From: Ramlibacter henchirensis
GTDB lineage: Bacteria; Pseudomonadota; Gammaproteobacteria; Burkholderiales; Burkholderiaceae_C
DNA: 64,000 bases
Direction: 5' to 3'
Assembly: GCF_004682015.1 (NCBI RefSeq)
Contig: NZ_SMLM01000002.1
Coordinates: forward strand, 992,001-1,056,000
Each line of letters begins with the position of its first letter. Positions within the stretch are counted from its first letter, which is position 1. Below, one piece after another: positions 60,934 to 64,000 of this stretch. The notes under the pieces were generated by a model. That model was given only the letters and a program-made list of their open reading frames with translations, had not been told where the DNA came from and made no database searches. Made by a program: the position numbers and the translations under genes.

Positions 60934-62289
60934 TCAGCTGCAGGTGTTCCTGGCCTTGATGTTGTTGTCCTGCAGCACGCTTTGCAGCAGCGGATTGCGG
61001 CTGGTGGGCATCGGCACGAAGTCGAAGTCCATGAACTTCGGGATCGTGAACGGCCGCGCGGCGGTGCCCGCCTGGCCGGCGAAGCCGGCTTCGCCGCGGC
61101 CGAGGTGCAGCACCTCGCCCGCCGTGGCCACCTCGATGTGGCCGTCGCGCACGAACACGAACAGGCCCTCCTGCGCGTCGGAGACGTTCTCCTTGGCGAA
61201 CAGCTTGGGCGGCACGTTGACCTCGTCGGGTCGCGGGCCGTCCATGGACGGCGGTGCGGTGAGCGGCTGCATGCCGGTGGGCGAGATGGACAGCCCCTGG
61301 CCCGCCTGCAGCACCTGGAACGCGGTCTGCCCCTGGGGCGTGACGGCGATCGCGCCGAGCCAGGTGAAGAGCGTCAGCTGCCCCTGCTCGCAGTCGCCGC
61401 CGCAGGACGCATCGAAACCGGTGCCGCGGATGCCGATGGTGGCTGTCGCCGTGGAGAAGCCCACGTTGCGGTTGTTGGCCCGGGCGATCAGGCCGGTTAG
61501 CGCGCGCACCGAGCCGCGCAGCAGCGAAGCCAGGAAGCGCCCCTCGCCCGCGTTCTGCTCGTCGTAGACGAAGTTGTCGACGCGAAAGCGCGTGGACGAA
61601 CCGAGCGTGATGCGGCTCTCGTCGCGGAAAGCGACCACGGCGCGCGCACCGGGCGCCGTCTCGATGACGTCGCCGGGATAGATGCTGCCGCCGTCGACCA
61701 CCCGGCGCCGCTCGTTGTTCGCGTCCACGGCGTAGACGGCGCCCTGCGACTGGACCACCTTGGCGCTGGCCAGCACCGCGTTGGGCCGGGCCGATTCCTG
61801 CACCCGCGCGGCCTCGGCGCCGCAGTCGACCGAACACAGGCGCGCGTCGAAGTCGGTGCCGCGGATGCCGATGGTCGCGGTGCTCGTCTGGATGCGGGCG
61901 GCGTTGGGCGAGCCCTTGGAGATGAGGCCGGTGACGGCGCGAAAGCCGCCGCGAATCATCTGCAGCAGCATGCCGTTGTCCGGCGCGTTCTCGCGGAACT
62001 GGTATTGGGAGATGACGATCTCGGAGTTCGGCCGCACCGTCATGCGGGTGCCGTCCTCGAGCCGGACGATGGCCGACGCGCCCTCGGACGTCGTCAGCCG
62101 GTCACCCTCGCGCAGCGGCAGGCCCTTGCCCAGCGTGCGGGGCGCCTGCCCGGGCGCCTGGGCGAAGCCAACGCCGCGCGCGAATTCCACCTCTCCGGCG
62201 GACTGGGCGAGCGCTGTGCTGCCCGCCAGCGCCAGAAGCAGTCCCAACGCGAGCCCGAACGATGTGCGGCCGATCTTGTGCGAGTCCAT
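60934..62289 (-). CDS. Exported protein with two tandem FecR domains
   Basis: A 451-residue exported protein with a signal peptide (about 1-28, ending ALAQ). Two FecR-type beta domains are visible. The first is EGDRLTTSEGASAIVRLEDG through TATIGIRGTDFDARLC; the second is PGDVIETAPGARAVVAFRDE through TATIGIRGTGFDASC. Each closes with an IGIRGT signature. The tail ends in NNIKARNTCS. There is no membrane anchor for an anti-sigma role, so it is probably a periplasmic or surface component linked to the TpsB downstream. The ATG at 62289 starts the signal peptide. Confidence 0.85.
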   Translation of the reverse strand: MDSHKIGRTSFGLALGLLLALAGSTALAQSAGEVEFARGVGFAQAPGQAPRTLGKGLPLREGDRLTTSEGASAIVRLEDGTRMTVRPNSEIVISQYQFRENAPDNGMLLQMIRGGFRAVTGLISKGSPNAARIQTSTATIGIRGTDFDARLCSVDCGAEAARVQESARPNAVLASAKVVQSQGAVYAVDANNERRRVVDGGSIYPGDVIETAPGARAVVAFRDESRITLGSSTRFRVDNFVYDEQNAGEGRFLASLLRGSVRALTGLIARANNRNVGFSTATATIGIRGTGFDASCGGDCEQGQLTLFTWLGAIAVTPQGQTAFQVLQAGQGLSISPTGMQPLTAPPSMDGPRPDEVNVPPKLFAKENVSDAQEGLFVFVRDGHIEVATAGEVLHLGRGEAGFAGQAGTAARPFTIPKFMDFDFVPMPTSRNPLLQSVLQDNNIKARNTCS

Positions 62290-62421
62290 CGCAACCTCCG
62301 GAAAATGTAACCAGAGGATACAGCGGCTGGGCTGGCGCGAATCACCGCGCAAGGGCGGAAGTCAGGCTGGGCGTGCGGAATTCACGCGGATGCGCGCTGG
62401 ATTGAGGAAGAAAGTCTCGGA

Positions 62422-64000
62422 TCAGACCAGCACGCGCTCGATCCCGCCGGCGTTGGCGGCATGCACGTATTCCGCCATCCAGTTCTCGCCCAGGATCTTG
62501 CCGGCCATCTCGACCACGATGTAGTCGGCTTCCAGCAGGCCGTTCTGCAGGTCGTGCCCGTAGCGGGACAGGCCCTGCAGGCAGCTGGGGCAGCTGGTGA
62601 GGATCTTCACGTTCTCGCGTTCACCGATGGCGCCGGCCTCGCGCAGCGCGGCCTCGTCCGCGCGCAGCTGTTCCTCCTTGCGGAAGCGCACCTGGGTGGA
62701 GATGTCGGGACGGCTGATGCCGAAGGTGCCGGACTCGCCGCAGCAGCGCTCGGACTTGCGCACGTTCTCGCCGACCAGCGCCTTCACGGTCTTCATCGGC
62801 TCCTGCAGCTTCATCGGCGTGTGGCAAGGGTCGTGATAGAGGTAGGCGCCGCCGCCGGGCAGGGTGATGCCTTTTTCCAGCAGGTACTCGTGGATGTCGA
62901 CGATGCGGCAGCCGGGGAAGATCTTCTCGAACTCGTAACCCTGCAGCTGGTCGTAGCACGTGCCGCAGCTGACCACCACCGTCTTGATGTCCAGGTAGTT
63001 CAGCGTGTTGGCCACGCGGTGGAACAGCACCCGGTTGTCGGTGATCATCTTCTCGGCCTTGTCGAACTGGCCGGCACCGCGCTGCGGATAGCCGCAGCAC
63101 AAGTACCCGGGCGGCAGCACCGTCTGCACGCCGGCGTGCCACAGCATCGCCTGCGTCGCCAGGCCGACCTGTGAGAACAGGCGCTCGGAGCCGCAGCCCG
63201 GGAAGTAGAAGACCGCCTCGCTGTCGGTGGTTGTGGCGTTCGGGTCGCGGATGATCGGGACGTAGTCCTTGTCCTCGATGTCCAGCAGCGCCCGCGCAGT
63301 CCTCTTGGGCAGGCCGCCCGGCAGCTTCTTGTTGATGAAGTGGACCACCTGCTCCTTGAGCGGCGCGCGGTCGTGCGTCGAAGGCGGCAGCGTGACCTGC
63401 TTGCGGGCCAGGCCGCGCAGCAGGTCGTTGCCCAGCCGCTGCGCCTTGAAGCCGACGTCGACCAGGGCCGCGCGGGCCAGCTTGATCGTGTCCGGGTTCG
63501 TGGCGTTGAGCATGAACATCGCCGCCGCGTTGGCGGGCCGGAAGCTCTTCTGCCCCATCTTGCGCAGCAGGTTGCGCATGTTCATCGACACGTCGCCGAA
63601 GTCGATCTTCACCGGGCAGGGGTTGACGCACTTGTGGCAGACCGTGCAGTGGTCCGACACGTCCTCGAATTCCTGCCAGTGCTTGATCGACACGCCGCGG
63701 CGCGTCTGCTCCTCGTACAGGAAGGCCTCGACCAGCAGCGAGGTGGCGAGGATCTTGTTGCGCGGGCTGTAAAGCAGGTTGGCGCGCGGCACGTGGGTGG
63801 CGCACACCGGCTTGCACTTGCCGCAGCGCAGGCAGTCCTTGATGGAATCGGAGATCGCGCCGATGTCCGACTGCTGCATGATCAGCGACTCGTGCCCCAT
63901 CAGGCCGAAGCTGGGTGTGTACGCGTTGGTCAGGTCGGCGTACACCGACATGGGGCCGTCCTGCTGGGTGGACGGGCGCAGCAGCTTGCCCTGGTTGAAC
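62422..64000 (-). CDS. C-terminal part of a DUF3683-type FAD/Fe-S oxidoreductase, 5' end cut by window edge
   Basis: About 526 codons are visible and the frame is open to the right edge. A ferredoxin-like pair (DCLRCGKCKPVCATHVPRAN; HCTVCHKCVNPCPVKI) is followed by two CCG-type cysteine-rich domains (GYLCCGYPQRGAGQF; ERCCGESGTFGIS). These bind clusters in heterodisulfide reductase and glycolate/lactate oxidase subunits. In betaproteobacteria this is the C terminus of a protein of about 1280 residues with an N-terminal FAD-linked oxidase, probably a 2-hydroxyacid dehydrogenase; that part lies beyond 64000. An ATG at 63951 is internal, since coding sequence (NQGKLLRPSTQQDGP) continues upstream of it. 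Confidence 0.88.
   Translation of the reverse strand, partial: FNQGKLLRPSTQQDGPMSVYADLTNAYTPSFGLMGHESLIMQQSDIGAISDSIKDCLRCGKCKPVCATHVPRANLLYSPRNKILATSLLVEAFLYEEQTRRGVSIKHWQEFEDVSDHCTVCHKCVNPCPVKIDFGDVSMNMRNLLRKMGQKSFRPANAAAMFMLNATNPDTIKLARAALVDVGFKAQRLGNDLLRGLARKQVTLPPSTHDRAPLKEQVVHFINKKLPGGLPKRTARALLDIEDKDYVPIIRDPNATTTDSEAVFYFPGCGSERLFSQVGLATQAMLWHAGVQTVLPPGYLCCGYPQRGAGQFDKAEKMITDNRVLFHRVANTLNYLDIKTVVVSCGTCYDQLQGYEFEKIFPGCRIVDIHEYLLEKGITLPGGGAYLYHDPCHTPMKLQEPMKTVKALVGENVRKSERCCGESGTFGISRPDISTQVRFRKEEQLRADEAALREAGAIGERENVKILTSCPSCLQGLSRYGHDLQNGLLEADYIVVEMAGKILGENWMAEYVHAANAGGIERVLV

Noticed and set aside
1..64000. tRNA, rRNA, CRISPR arrays and transposase genes
   Set aside because: None of the intergenic gaps shows a cloverleaf with CCA end, rRNA-like sequence, regularly spaced direct repeats or transposase motifs. 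This was a reading by eye; a covariance-model search would be decisive.

Overview
The window is GC-rich, densely packed, intron-free bacterial DNA. It looks like the chromosome of a Burkholderiales betaproteobacterium, most likely of the Comamonadaceae (Ramlibacter/Variovorax type). That placement is inferred from gene content and order: a DUF3305/DUF3306 formate dehydrogenase cluster, DUF3460-scpA, Bug-type solute receptors, and the run DUF971-ubiE-Tim44-ubiJ-ubiB-FmdB-DUF502-aspS-nudB. No rRNA, tRNA, CRISPR array, transposase or phage structural gene is visible. Many neighbouring genes overlap by 1-11 bases, and GTG/TTG starts are frequent.

Region by region. 1-8188 (minus): maturation and catalytic genes of a periplasmic molybdenum/tungsten formate dehydrogenase, read right to left as apbC, DUF3305, DUF3306, a polyferredoxin, a TorD-like chaperone, a small Tat protein and fdhA (cut by the left edge; cysteine in place of selenocysteine). 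8263-12704: metG, a SulP transporter and a convergent BamE-like lipoprotein. 12747-18138: DUF3460-scpA-nadB and, facing it, nadC-nadA, so all three enzymes of NAD ring synthesis from aspartate lie within about 4.3 kb around a DUF1080 lipoprotein. 18222-21562: a thioredoxin, an endostatin-like lipoprotein, and the rhodanese-grxC-secB-gpsA run. 21642-27230: gpmA-ctpA-moeB facing an AsmA-family gene. 27478-33428: a lone receiver protein, a NarL-type regulator and a CHASE3 histidine kinase, followed by envelope-stress-like small proteins, two BON proteins and a zinc metallopeptidase.

33508-42007 holds a ligase-associated helicase and then a plus-strand operon of three Bug receptors, a cytoplasmic sulfatase and a second SulP carrier. 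42150-49748 is an almost gapless nine-gene minus-strand run: nudB, an EEP-fold hydrolase, clsB, a ligase-associated exonuclease, an ATP-dependent DNA ligase, folE, a BLUF photoreceptor, a thioesterase and a DUF429 protein. It joins two consecutive folate/pterin enzymes, a DNA-repair module and a blue-light sensor. 49749-50291 is non-coding and made of at least three families of palindromic repeats. 50292-59212 carries aspS, DUF502, fmdB, a sodium:solute symporter broken by an in-frame TAG, and ubiquinone genes (ubiB, ubiJ, ubiE). 59224-64000 has an orphan two-partner-secretion transporter, a protein with two FecR domains, and the C-terminal part of a large Fe-S/FAD oxidoreductase cut by the right edge.

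The points most worth pursuing are the nine-gene folate/repair/light operon, the organosulfate-type operon, palindromic repeats that have entered two coding regions as in-frame linkers, the amber-interrupted symporter and the endostatin-like lipoprotein.
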